Assembly (NCBI GenBank): GCA_000697355.1 | Contig: JNEN01001243.1 | Location: 62,001-126,000, forward strand | Source: Syncephalastrum monosporum B8922 | Taxonomy: Eukaryota; Mucoromycota; Mucoromycetes; Mucorales; Syncephalastraceae | Direction: 5' to 3' | Length of the DNA stretch: 64,000 nucleotides | Shown here: positions 11,301 to 22,780 of the stretch, piece after piece | Layout: every line of letters starts with the position of its first letter | Numbering within the stretch: the stretch's first letter is position 1 | The notes under the pieces: generated by a model | What the model saw: the letters and a program-made list of their open reading frames with translations, nothing else | Databases searched by the model: none | What the model was told of the DNA's origin: nothing | Translations under genes and position numbers: made by a program

Positions 11301-12920
11301 TTTGGGTGGGTTTTTTCTTGACAGGCTCGGTCTCTTCTTCTTGCGTGAAGGCTTTCGGTATCAAACAAGTCGCAACTGGCGTGTATCGTGACCCTTGTTT
11401 CTGAGGACCGGGAGGGACTATTGAAATTTGGTGTCAGTTTACGCTGCATACAGTAATAAACCAAATATATTGTTTACCATTTTTACGTATGACAGGTGCA
11501 TACATTCGGTCAGATTCGGTCAGAAAGACTGCAGTCGACTTTAACAGATATTGTTGCCACAAATGAAGGTTCTTGCAAAGCGTGTCGAAGAACTCGCAGT
11601 CGACAGAACTGTAGTAGTGCTGTGACATAGCGGATTTTCTCAAACTCGTACACACGAGAGATCATCTCCAAAAGCTGCAAGAAAAGCATATGGATTCGTC
11701 AACGCACTGCTTTTTCCAGTAACATATGTACTGACCTTTTCCATAAGAAGATCCGCCGTCGTATCTTGACGAGAAATGTCCACTTGCTTTACCATAGTGC
11801 AAAGACTTTTGAAGCCAACACCTCTTGGGTTATTTGCATAGTCGTTCCCGGCCAAGGCTGCTACGACGGCCAACCTCATTTCGGCCTGGAAGTAAAGTCG
11901 TTATACGTGACGAATATGGTACCGTCATATCATAAACGTACATTTTTAAAACCTGTTCCTTCTTCGTCTGTCAAGCCAAGTTTCGTCAGCAGGCGCCTTT
12001 TAGTCGTTGTCCTCGACGGCAGATTGGGCTCTTCCCACTTGATGTTCAGAATCCGCTAAAGTGATTATAAAGTGTCAGACGTTTTTATATGGTCCCGTGC
12101 AGAATATGTACCATGCAATCCAGTGCTCCTCCGTAACAGAAAAGATCGCCATCGCGTGATAGGATTGCTGCGTTGCCGGCCCAGATATCTGCCATGTATA
12201 CTACTTGTGCATCGGCCTCTCGGTCCGCCACTAGAAAAGACGACGGCTCCAGGTTATTCACATCGTGTACGTGAAACTCGTGCTGTGGCAACATCTAGAG
12301 AGGGAAAAAGGATGGAATAAAGATGCTGAGCTAACGAACAAAGTCTAATATATATGTGTCGTACCTGGAATATCAGTTCTTTGATGGTCCTCGTGAACCG
12401 AGCGTATGCAGGTGCATGGGATAGAACGCGGTGGAGAGCGCGACGCTTGCGATGTGAATCCTTTGCTGCATTGAGTGCTTGGTTGGCTCTTGCTGCTCGT
12501 TGAGCGCTTGTGACCCTCTTTGGTCCAAAGTCATTCTGGCTATCGAACACAAGACATGCCTTGCGAGTGGGAGACAGTAGCCGATGGCAGTGCTGTTTCA
12601 GCTCGACAACAAACTTCGCCACCGCTTGCGCCAAATTTGCTTCCAGTTCGGCCAGAGGCGCGCCTACCACATCAACACCTGTTGAAATTATTTAGCAGGA
12701 TTGTACGGTGTATGAGATTCATCCACAAACCTTTCTTAGCTTTGAGGTCATATATGAGCAAGCTTGGACCGATGATGGCTTGTAGGAGGGTAAAGAACAT
12801 GCAGCATGCGTCTATAAAGATCATGTCCACCTTTGCGGTGTCCATGTGTTGGATGAGAGGAACACTTTCGTCGTAGGCTTCAGCTGCTTTTGCGTGATGG
12901 TGGAGACCTTTGATGCCCAT
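8351..12920 (-). pseudogene. Decayed composite nuclease: XPG/FEN1-like N-terminus fused to Fanzor/TnpB-like RuvC domain
   Basis: Eight exons read as one gene: 12920-12731, 12678-12365, 12294-12112, 12055-11942, 11885-11736, 11674-11478, 11417-9562 and 9500-8351. Exons 1-5 encode an XPG/FEN1-type nuclease: MGIKGLHHHAKAA start, VDMIFIDAC, the XPG-I motif ADREADAQVVYMA with RDGDLF, and ALAGNDYANNPRGVG for the helix-hairpin region. Exon 7 encodes about 620 residues of no recognised family. Exon 8 reads as a Fanzor/TnpB nuclease: IGVDLGEVCPA (RuvC-I aspartate), VDEYFTSQACPDC (acidic residue and first zinc pair) and HRDGMAAHNIA (second zinc pair and RuvC-III aspartate). Junctions between exons 6-7 and 7-8 keep frame. 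Lesions seen: a frame change in exon 6 (about 11570-11640), one near 8690, a lost base in the A-run at 8566-8573, and a TAA at 8536-8534 inside the zinc ribbon. It may instead be two adjacent genes; an unrecognised intron could explain the exon 6 shift. Confidence 0.65.
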
Positions 12921-14486
12921 AAGGTATGTTATGTGCGGAAGAGGAGCGTGCGCCGTTTGCAAGAATGAAACCACCTTATCGCGCTTCCGAGGTAAAAGTC
13001 GAATTCGACAAAATAAGGCGCCTAGTTGCCATGGACACCCGTCGCGCTCCGAGCATCATCGCTATATGCACATGCGGTATCTTTATTATTCGAGTGACAT
13101 CTGGAAGCAGATCAGTGATAGCTTGTCGCTGCATATCCGAAACAGATGCTTTACAGTCTTTGTGCCTAAGCTTAGCTTGGATGGATCAAAGTTTTGTATG
13201 ATATGCCACCTAAAGCAACAGTATTTTTCTCGAGTTATGGACTGATGGATTAGAAACACGAATCAGTTGCATACTAGCAGTCATTTACAGACTTTATTTC
13301 ATTGTAATTTTCTGATAGCAGGAATCGTACATAATAGCATTCAAGTCTTGATTTAGCGGAAATATTGACATTCACGGACACCTAATGCTCTCATATTTGA
13401 ATATGAGAAAACGCAATGTGTCTTATTATTCAAAGGGTCGCGCGATTATTCGGATTCTTTGCTTTACCTGGCAAAATTTGTCTCACTTACTATGTGGGAA
13501 ATGACTCACATTGATCTCGTAATCATTCAATGGACATATACGACATATCATCGACCAAGTAAACTTGAAATATAAATAGGGAAGTGTATTATGTCAATTA
13601 TGATGTAAATGGCTTGCTGGCTGCGAAGCGACAATGGACAACCTGGTTAAATAATATGGGATACGTCAAATCCAAAATCAGCATTGAAAATTCCAACCTC
13701 ACCATTATTTCACAGGTGATTAGCGAAACGGGGAGATACATTTTATGATGTGGAATGTGCGTTAGCTGTAGCGAACTGTTCGATCGATGACTGAGCTGGA
13801 AATTACAGCGGACGTCAGTGCACTTAGTTTAGCTTTCTACACTTTAGCTTCAGATGCTCCGAATGCGCTATGTCCCTTAGCTTTCTGGAAGTCTCTACAG
13901 TGAATACATCACTCAAAATAATGCGTGCTTATTTTTTTAACAGCTAGTACGGCTTCATACATCATACCATAATGGTTATTCGGCACGACTTTGCGCGTTG
14001 CTACCTCAAGATGAGTTGTTTATGTTTATTTCACACTGACATCCTGCAAAATTATCGGAGCATCGCCAGACATTGCCATCATTGTTTGTGCTTTGCTTCG
14101 TTGGACACAGGCAGTTTTGACAAGAAAGCACACACTCATCAGTTAAACAGCCGTGAGCTAACATGTTGTGTTTATCCTAAAAAGGTCGTTAACCTGTCGT
14201 GTAGAATTACTTTTAAAATAGGCAGAGACGATGCCGGCGTAAAGTATGTTTTCGGTACAAAACACTCGTTACTTGCCAGCTGATAATCTCCATCTGAGAA
14301 GGTTATCCAGCCGTCAATGGAAGCAATATCTAGACAGGAGTGATTAGGAGGAATAGATTGACACACATAATTGTACGGTGGGGTGCCCACAAAGCTTGCG
14401 GATGGAGCACAGACCATCAATAGCCAACCCCGCCGCCTGGCACCACAAAAAATTTATTTCGACTGTTTTCAGATCTCAAGTTTGAC
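12921..14486. other. Divergent intergenic region, no gene seen
   Basis: Lies between the start of the composite nuclease (minus) and TRM4 (plus), so it should hold both promoters. No coding exon, terminal repeat or RNA gene was recognised. It is AT-rich in its central part (13260-14450). Confidence 0.45.
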
Positions 14487-17400
14487 ATGGCTAATTGGAG
14501 CAAACGTAGAAAGCGAGACGCGGTAAATCGCCGACATTCCATAATATTCTCGACGATCTGACTCTTTGCTGGTAATTAGCGTAATAAAGGAGCAGATGCT
14601 GCCAAAAAACCGCGTGTCGAGAAACCCGAGAGATCAGATTCGCGATCGCGGCAGGTCGTCAGAGACAATCAACGATTTAAAGATTACTACAAGGTAGTCT
14701 TTCCCGTAGAGAAAAATGTCGATATCTGATTATAATTCTGTGAACAGAACCAGCAACTTCTGTCCGATGAAGAATTTGACGAATTTTATGCAAAGTTGCA
14801 GCAACCACTACCAAGCACGTTTCGTATCACTGGCACGAGAAGGTGGGATGATTAAAATATTCATCCGCTCAATTAAATCGCTGAACAATTTTGTCGTATG
14901 CAGTCATGCGATGCAGATCCGCAGAATCGTTGAGGACGTCTATGTCCCAGAAATGCAAAACGTTGTCATTGACGGCGTCAAAATTGAGCCTCCACAGCCT
15001 CTTCCTTGGTAATGCTCTGCGCTTACAGCCATCTACCAAGGGCAAAACTGATAGATCCAACTAGGTATCCGGATCATCTCGGATGGCAAGTGAACACCTC
15101 GCGTCATGTCATCAAAAAGTCGCCCGAGTTTTCTAAATTCCACAAGTTTATCGTCACCGAGAACGAAACAGTACGTATTATTTGATGTAGGTTTCATCTA
15201 TTGAATCCGATACTCAGCGTAATCTTGATAGGGCAATATCAGTCGCCAAGAAGCTGTGAGCATGGTCCCGGTTTTGTTGATGAATATCAAACCGCACCAA
15301 TGGGTAATCTCATATATGATTTGTTCTGTTTCAACTGGGCTTATTTGGTCACCCTTCAGGTTCTCGATATGTGTGCCGCACCAGGTTCCAAGACAGCGCA
15401 AATCATTGAAGCTGTTCATGCAAACGACAAACTGGAGGAAATGCCTGGTAAAACAACATCATAAAGAAATTGAACATTACGCACTGACCATATATCACTT
15501 AATAGCCGGACTCGTTGTAGCCAATGATAACGACGAAAAAAGAAGCTATATGCTTATCCATCAACTGAAACGTATGCAATCGCCTTGCTTCATTGCCACG
15601 AACCACGACGGTCAGCACTTCCCGTCGGGTATGCGGGTCGCGCGCGATGGAGATGAGCTCTCACCATTGCGCTTTGACCGTGTTTTGTGCGACGTACCCT
15701 GCAGGTATGACAGATACAGAACAATAGCTCCTGTTTGGTATATTTGCAAGCTCACACCATTCTCATAGCGGTGATGGTACAATGCGCAAAAATGAAAATA
15801 TTTGGAACACATGGTCCCATGGTCAGGCATTAGCGCTGCACAAGTAAGATCGCTTTAAATCTGTGCAACCAAGGAATGGACTTAACCGTCGTCATTGGTT
15901 TAGGACCCAAATACAGATTTTCCTTCGAGGTGTGCAGCTGACCAAGGTTGGGGGTCGGATTGTCTATTCGACCTGTTCGTTCAACCCAGTCGAAAATGAG
16001 GCTGTGGTCGCAGAGGTGTTACGCCAGACAAACGGTAAGAGTGTAATAGATGGCGACAGAACAAAACAAAAAACAAAGAAACTCGGAGAACAGTACTGTT
16101 TATTCTTCTATCCCTTGTCTGACATGTAGGCGCGTTGGAGCTAAAAGACGTTTCTAGCGAGCTCCCTGGTCTGGAACGCAAGCCTGGCCTGATCACATGG
16201 AAGGTGAAGTTAGCCGGATCGCCTTTTGGAGCAAATGGACACTGCTAACCAATGGTTCGCTGTATACTGTCGCTCCTGTAATCTTATCAGGTCATGCGAA
16301 AGGATGGCACGTACATTGACTCGGCTGATGAGCTGAAGGAAGAAGATGCACGCCTAAAATCCGTTTTTCCCCCAGCCAACGCAAAAGAGCTGCATCTCGA
16401 GCGATGGTTTGTACATCTGCGCGTCATTATGCCGACTACATGCTCATATGCACTCCATAGTCTCCGCATTTATCCCCACATGCAGGATACCGGAGGATTC
16501 TTTGTGGCCGTATTCGAAAAGGTCAAACCGTTCACTCGGGAAGACAAACTTATCGACGATCAAGCCAAAGAAGGCAAAGAAGAACAACCTGTAGTTGCAG
16601 ATATTGAAACCAAGGAAGAGGCAGTATCCCCTCCTGTTGCTACTGAACAAGCGCAGCCCAAAAAGCAAGATAAGGGTGACAACAAGTCTGCCTGCTTTGA
16701 GTTGATGGATCCTGAAAATCCGGAAAGCAAGGAGATCAGGTTCGTACCGAAGAGTGGTCTCAGTTCAGCAGGCATGAAGACGGCTGACCCAATTTTTCTT
16801 ATGGTGGTATGCAGAGATTTCTACGGTCTGGAATCGACATTCCCTAGAGATCAGTTCCTGGTGCGTTCCGAAGGCAAAGAAAAAAGCAAGACCATCTATT
16901 TCATCTCGCGCGCGGTCAGGGATCTTCTTACGTCCCCAGATGTGCACAAACTCAAGGTCGTAATGACAGGCGTGCGATTATTTGTGCGTCAAAACTCGGC
17001 CACGATCGAGGAGCACAGCCGTACGCCTTACCGATTGACGGGTGAGGGTGTGCCACTGCTCAAGCGTGTCATGTCGCAGCGTCGGCGGGTTACCATAACC
17101 CGGTATGCGGAGCTGAAGACATTGCTTACGGAAGCCTATCCGCGCTTTGATTCGTTTGGCGAGAAAACAGCGCATCAGCTGGATACAATTGGTAGAACGC
17201 GAACAACCTCGAAGGGAAAAAAAAAAAGAAGGGATGGCTAATACTATTTGAGTTTAGAGCTTGGCTGTTGTGTATTTGACTTCAACGCAACGGAGATCGG
17301 CGCAGATGTTGGTGACCAGCAAGATGCATCTCAACAAGAGGAGCATGAAAACTTGTAAGCCAACTTATTTTGATCGTGGTCTGTGATTTATAATGCTTTT

Positions 17401-17685
17401 GCTTGCAGTAACCCTGGTCTCGTGCTGCCGCTGTCGATACCAGTTTGGCGTGGTCGAGTTTCAGTGGGCGCTCTGTTGAATAAGCAGGAAAAAAAGTAAG
17501 CGGTGTTGTGTGAGGCCATGGTTCTGACCTGCCTAATGCGATTTATGCAACCTCTCTTTTTTTAAAAACCAATTTTATATAGAGCTTTGTGCCAGAGGAT
17601 CTTCGGGGTTGTTCCGGAAGAGACACCAGCCCACTTGAAAGAACGCTCAGTGGCAAATCAAACCTCCAAGCCAGCAAGTCAGTGA
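14487..17685 (+). CDS. TRM4: tRNA (cytosine-5-)-methyltransferase, Trm4/NSUN2 type
   Basis: SAM-dependent RNA methyltransferase that in this family makes m5C in tRNA. Sixteen exons sum to 742 residues: 14487-14522, 14580-14693, 14748-14842, 14904-15008, 15065-15170, 15232-15303, 15360-15447, 15506-15704, 15769-15843, 15904-16034, 16130-16203, 16291-16406, 16461-17191, 17258-17354, 17409-17495, 17583-17685. Seen motifs: basic N-terminus ([12 protein letters not shown]), FRITGTRRS, the SAM-binding [29 protein letters not shown] with the motif IV cysteine used for enzyme release, and [17 protein letters not shown] with the motif VI catalytic cysteine. [15 protein letters not shown] follows, as in Trm4 proteins. 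All splice sites are GT-AG and the frame closes exactly. The start at 14487 gives the basic leader typical of the family. Length is close to yeast Trm4 (684) and human NSUN2 (767). Nucleolar or nuclear location is expected from the family. Confidence 0.93.
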
Positions 17686-17975
17686 AGCTCTCGGCAGATT
17701 GATACCAAACATTCAGGCACAAAATAAAAATACAGCAGTGCAGATGTCATGGCTACAATTCTATTGGTGATATAAAATTCTCCATTTGGAAAGAAAGTTT
17801 CAGTTTGTTCCGAAGGGTGGCTCGTCGCCAATCGCGCTTTGCCCGGACAGGTTTAGCTCGTTTTCCGCTCTTCCTTGAGACTAAAACGTGGGTCAGCAAA
17901 ACTCCGGACGCTTCTGGCCCTTAAAACTTTTCTTTTATACAGGCCGCTGCTATCTACAATACCGCTACATAAGAG

Positions 17976-17983
17976 TATAAATA
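17976..17983 (+). promoter_or_regulatory. TATA box of the polyol dehydrogenase gene
   Basis: TATAAATA about 90 bp before the start codon at 18069, followed by a CT-rich leader. The arrangement agrees with strong transcription suggested by the downstream codon bias. Confidence 0.55.
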
Positions 17984-18068
17984 CTCGCCGCATAACGCTG
18001 TTCTCCCGACTTTACATTCAATTGTCTCTTGTATTCAAGACCCTCTACACACACACACATAATTCAAA

Positions 18069-19227
18069 ATGGTCACCTCCTCTATTACCGGAATCCAAAT
18101 CCCTGACAAGAACACCAAGAACTACGGTGTCCTCCTTAGCAAGAAGGACGATCTCCAGGTTGTTGAGATCCCTATGCCCACGCCTGGCCCCGGTGAAGTC
18201 CAAGTCCAGGTCAAGGCCACTGGTATCTGCGGTTCCGATATTCATCTGTGGAAGTTTGGTGAGATTGGCATCTTCCCTGTGACCCAGCCGCAGTTACTCG
18301 GCCACGAGTCTGCAGGCGTCGTTACCGCTGTCGGTGAAGGTGTGAATTCACTCCAGACTGGCGATCGCGTTGCTATTGAAGCGTAAGTGTACATGGGTTG
18401 TAAGACATAAGCAATGTGTTTCTCACATTACATTCGTTTATTCCAGTGGTATTCCTTGCAGCAAGTGCTCGCAGTGTATGGCGGGTCGCTACCACCTTTG
18501 CCCCACTGTTCACTTCAAGTCAACCCCTCCCTATGACGGTATGCTCGCCAAATACATCGTCCACTCCGAGCAATGGCTCCACAAGATCCCTGACAACGTC
18601 TCGTACGAGCAGGGTGCCCTTCTTGAGCCCCTTTCCGTCGCTATTTCCGCCATTGAGCGTTGCGGTGTCAGCTTCGGCCGCTCTCTTCTTATCACCGGTG
18701 CGGGTCCCATTGGTCTTATCGTCCTCGCTGTTGCCAAGGCCACCGGTATCAGCCCTGTCATCATCACTGATGTTCAAGAATCCCGACTTGAATATGCAAA
18801 GAAGATGGGCGCTGACGTCTGCTACCGTGTCGACCCCAAAAAGAAGGATTACGAAGTCGCCGAAGACCTCAAGAAACTCACACCTAGCGGCGAAGGCGCC
18901 GAGTATACCCTTGAGTGCACTGGTATCGAATCCTCCTTCCGCTCTGCCATCATGGCCACTCGCGACGCTGGCGTCTGCTGCCTTGTCGGTGTCGGCAAGA
19001 ACGACCAGACCCTGCCTGTCAACAACTTTGCTATGCGTGAGGTCGACATCAAGGGCCTTTTCCGATACCACCACACTTACCCGCGTGCCGTCGCCCTCAT
19101 GGCCAGTGGCAAGCTTGATATCGACCATTTGATCACTCACAAATTTGATATCATGGACGCTGTCAAGGCTTTCGAGACCGCCGCTGATTACTCGACCGGC
19201 GCCATCAAGGTCCAAATTACAAACTAA
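18069..19227 (+). CDS. Zinc-dependent polyol dehydrogenase (sorbitol/xylitol/L-arabinitol type)
   Basis: Medium-chain dehydrogenase/reductase that oxidises a polyol to a ketose, probably with NAD+, in the cytosol. Two exons, 18069-18382 and 18447-19227, give 364 residues, the usual length. Catalytic zinc ligands are visible in [13 protein letters not shown] (Cys) and GHESAG (His, Glu). The structural zinc site is [16 protein letters not shown]. The Rossmann motif GAGPIGL is followed by [10 protein letters not shown], where the aspartate after the second strand favours NAD+ over NADP+. Sorbitol, xylitol and L-arabinitol dehydrogenases cannot be separated by eye. Third positions are strongly C-biased (GGC, AAG, GTC), unlike the neighbouring genes, suggesting high expression. 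A TATA box and pyrimidine-rich leader precede it. Confidence 0.9.
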
Positions 19228-19810
19228 ATTGAGCTTGGATATTCATACACCGCATCACAAGTAGTAGTTTAATTAGACACCTGCATTTTCTTTATTCCTT
19301 CTTTTGCATCATCTTTCCCCTTTGTACACAACGCATTCATCTCTGCCTTTGTTTTCCTTTCTATATTCATGCTTTGAATACACCTTTGTTTCTCTCTTAC
19401 ATGTGCTTTGATTAACTACAATGGTCTTAGTTCGAAGTCTTCCCATTCTTGAGATTTTTAAGATCTTTACGTTACTTTATTGCGGGGTACACGGGGCATT
19501 TTTTCTTTCTTTCCGAGGTTGTGTCACCTTTACTGTACAAAAACGTAATTAAAGTGAGCAGGGTCAACATGGGCCGGCGGCCTGTCATTTCGTGCCTAAA
19601 AACGGGAAATGACGTAAATAACAAAGCGATTCGGGTCCGCCCTTTGTAACTCACGTCTGGGATGTTTCGCATCCGGGAATCATTTTTGGAGATATGGTAG
19701 GGTGAGTGCGGAACGAGTAGATTGGCACTAGAACAAAAAGAATAAAGCTCAGCATCACCATGCGTGCGTTGTGCACCCCATATGGGAAACTGTACGCTAA
19801 TAAACTAGTC
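19228..19810. other. Convergent intergenic region
   Basis: 3' flanks of the polyol dehydrogenase (plus) and the pyrophosphatase (minus). T-rich sequence at 19270-19400 fits a 3' UTR. No gene was recognised. Confidence 0.5.
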
Positions 19811-20955
19811 TTACAGCTTAAATTCTTTGGTATCATCTTCGTCTTCGACCTTCCGTGTACCATTCACCAGCGCTTCCCAAAACCCACGGGTCAGCTTTAC
19901 GACATCCTTCATGTAGTCCTAGATTAATGAAATACAAAGAAATAACTATAAGAATTTGTTGAACAAGCTCTGCGTAATATAACAAACCTTGTTTTGGTAT
20001 TTTCCTTCAAAACCAAAGCGGTTACGGTCGTCACCGTCGGGCACCTTGTACACTTCATACCAATGTCGGATAGTGTCAAGATACCCGGGCATCAGTCGCT
20101 CCACATCCTGGATGTCTATATGCCCCCATTTTCTTTAGCAATGAACTCTTTCTTTTACGTTTCTCTCACATACCGTTCATTTCCGAGGCTCTTGGGTCAT
20201 GAATATCGATCACTATCACTTTCCAATCGGTCTCACCCTCATCAATCAAAGCTAATCCGCCCAATATCTTGACCTGCCGGATTTCACCTGGGAAGCCGAG
20301 GCTGGTGCCAATATCCAGTACGTCAATAGGATCGTTGTCGCCCTTGGTGTTTAAATCGGACGTGATATGGTCGGGATCTTCCCAAGTCTATTTTTCCACG
20401 ATTTCAGCTTTTTTCTTTCTATCTTTCTTCTAGATTACCTGCATGAAAGCACCATAGTTGGCAGGATATCCTTTGGTTGGATATATATTCGGAAGAAACC
20501 GTATGGTCCCGTTGTCCAATATGTCTTGCTTGATGGGATTTAGGTCCGCCTCTTTGTTAGTCTATATCATATCTGTGTAAGTGGGGTCGGTTTCTAACAT
20601 CAAAGAATTGGTTCCTGCATGTATACCTCAAACTTGGCGATTTCCCATCGGGGGATCTCGATCAGCATATTATAGATATCAGGCTGACCCTCAGGATCTG
20701 GCTGGATAGGTATGTCATGCCATGTCGAGATAGGTGTACCGTGCGCGTCCTCTGGTCAAGTAATATTGATGTTTGAGTATTTTGTCTTTCAGGCTCTCAG
20801 ATCTCTGTCTTACCATGGTAAAGAGCAAAATCTTTAGTATACATGGTCCCAGTTGAACGAATTTTATAATGACAATCAATGTCTGCACATTTGGGCGACG
20901 CTGACACCATGTTGACCGCAATGGTCGCCAGCGATAGAAGCGAAAACTGAACCAT
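19811..20955 (-). CDS. Inorganic pyrophosphatase (family I) with predicted signal peptide
   Basis: Hydrolyses pyrophosphate to two phosphates with Mg2+. Six exons, 20955-20814, 20751-20627, 20561-20439, 20387-20174, 20115-19988 and 19918-19811, give 279 residues. Family I motifs seen: IEIPRWEIAKFE near residue 80 (substrate-binding region), PANYGAF, and the signature GDNDPIDVLDIG with three metal-binding aspartates. The C-terminus (LTRGFWEALVNGTRK) also fits. Unlike the standard cytosolic enzyme, the protein begins MVQFSLLSLATIAVNMVSASP, a short hydrophobic stretch ending in a small-residue cleavage motif, followed by two nearby cysteines (KCADIDC). This predicts secretion or an endomembrane location. 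The start is the only ATG that fits and the leader is in frame with the conserved core through a GT-AG intron. It may therefore be a secreted paralogue, with a cytosolic enzyme encoded elsewhere. Confidence 0.88.
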
Positions 20956-22705
20956 GTCTATCTGGAGACGTTGAGAAAAGGAACAAGAAGATAATTGAAG
21001 TGATCAGATGATCTCGTCATCAAGACCTTTTTATACCAGACGGCGCCTGCGGAAAAAATAGATTCGTACCTCAATACTCTCAGCGTCGCAGGCGTTTATC
21101 GCCTAGAATCGTCGGCGAAGGACATCGATCTTCTATCTGCAGAATACCCTACATTTCGGTCGTCCTTTCGTTACGTATTATCAGGGATGTTTCTACACTA
21201 GTACTCTACTGACTAAACGTATACTCAAGGATAATCTTCCACTTCCATGGTATTTCCATGGAATGTAAATCGATATAATGTTGTCATGGTGTCGCATGAC
21301 TATGGCTGGCTGCCAATGACAGCAACTATAGATCTACGTCAGATCAGATTCAGGAGCCATGTGACACAGGAAACTGTGCCATCAACGCCACACTTTTGCC
21401 TTGGCGTCTGTGTATCAGATCTGCAGCAACTACGAGGATGCTCGCACTCAAATAGGCGTTACTCCGTACACTTTAGTTTTTATTTCTACCCGCGTGGATA
21501 GAACAACAAATCATTATCTTATGCCATTATTACATTGTACATTATAAGCATAAACTTGTTTGAAGATAAAAGAAGTTGCAGTAAATCACATTTGTTTAAT
21601 TTCTTTACGACTATGTATCTTGCGTCGTATAATGTGTGTGTGTACGGCGGAGTTGGTCGAATCGTCATTGGTGTTGTGTTGTCTGTTTGTCATTTCTGTT
21701 TCAAATGCAAAATGCTGTGTATTGTGCTGTCATATATAGTTGAAAGCAAATAGTATTCAAGAATGCATGTATACCACTCTCGCGAGTTGCATGAGAAATA
21801 CTTTTAAAGGAGCGCAAACAGAAAATGCTTTATTCAAGCGAGGGTATTACCATTACTTTTCTATTCTACGCGCTTAATATTCAACAGCTTCAACGAATGA
21901 TATCCCTCCTCTGATGGTGTGTATATTTCTTTTGTCGTAGTGCTTTTTATAGCATACAACAAACGAATCAAAGAGAAGCAAGCGATCATGGGAGAAAGCT
22001 CATTTCACAACAGAGCAACACAGTATGTGTGTTTATTATGTTAACAACGTGTGTAGAGATACAAACTATGTAACTTTTGCAGGTTTTTTTTCAGCCATGT
22101 ATTAAGGCAAGTCAGAAAATTGACGTGAATGTGAACGTGGGGGTCGGACAGACGTTTAGCCGCTAATGGGTTTCCCCCGCATTATTTTTGAGTTTCTGGA
22201 TATCCGAGGCCGCCGGCCAAGCCCGACCTGCTTTCGTGCTCTAAATGCTTTACTGCTGAAAATCAAGGATGACATGGGTCCACGCAAGCTTTCTCACGCC
22301 AGTCCGGACATTGCTTCCTTTCTCCCGTTACGGGAAATGACTTCTGAAAATTCTAGGCAAGGAAAAATGTTGAGGCTGCTTACGTCGGGTCTTGTGTGGA
22401 GTTATTGCTCTATTTGGTGGTCCAATCGCCTCTACTCATTGGTTCTCCCTGCATTAGCTGACCCTTATCATGCAACAAAGTGAGATCAGCCATTCGTTAA
22501 TATGAGTGATGTTAAAGAATGCACATGCTAATTTTTTTTCCTACGCGTGAGCCGGTTGACTCGGTGGAATAGTCCTGCGTAGCGGTGTCATATGGGTTGG
22601 CTGTTATCACTTGAAGGTTCCGCGTTTCTCCAGATCTCACCATACAAGCGCCTGCAGGCGGGAAGAATGGTTGAATTGCGAAACATTTTGCGTATGAGCT
22701 CGTAA
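20956..22705. other. Divergent intergenic region, no gene seen
   Basis: Holds the promoters of the pyrophosphatase (minus) and malate synthase (plus). A 105-codon frame at 22166-22483 has an ATG but no recognisable relatives and overlaps the expected distal promoter. Otherwise AT-rich and featureless. Confidence 0.45.
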
Positions 22706-22715
22706 TATATAAAAA
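22706..22715 (+). promoter_or_regulatory. TATA box of the malate synthase gene
   Basis: TATATAAAAA about 70 bp before the start codon, with a CCAAT sequence just downstream near 22735. Confidence 0.5.
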
Positions 22716-22780
22716 GGCCCCGTTGTTCAAGCGCCAATGAGACACACCTTTTTCGTCTCTTTTTCACACTCTATCCAAGA

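Noticed and set aside
9508..11364. Standalone 618-codon gene
   Set aside because: It would start at TTG with no ATG. Upstream frame continues to a good acceptor at 11418, and its 3' end carries a GT donor that splices in frame into the RuvC exon, so it is read as an internal exon.
18520..19215. Long antisense ORF across the polyol dehydrogenase
   Set aside because: An artefact of strong C/G third-position bias in the real gene on the other strand.
22166..22483. 105-codon ORF upstream of malate synthase
   Set aside because: No recognisable similarity, no splice or promoter support, and composition like the surrounding intergenic DNA.
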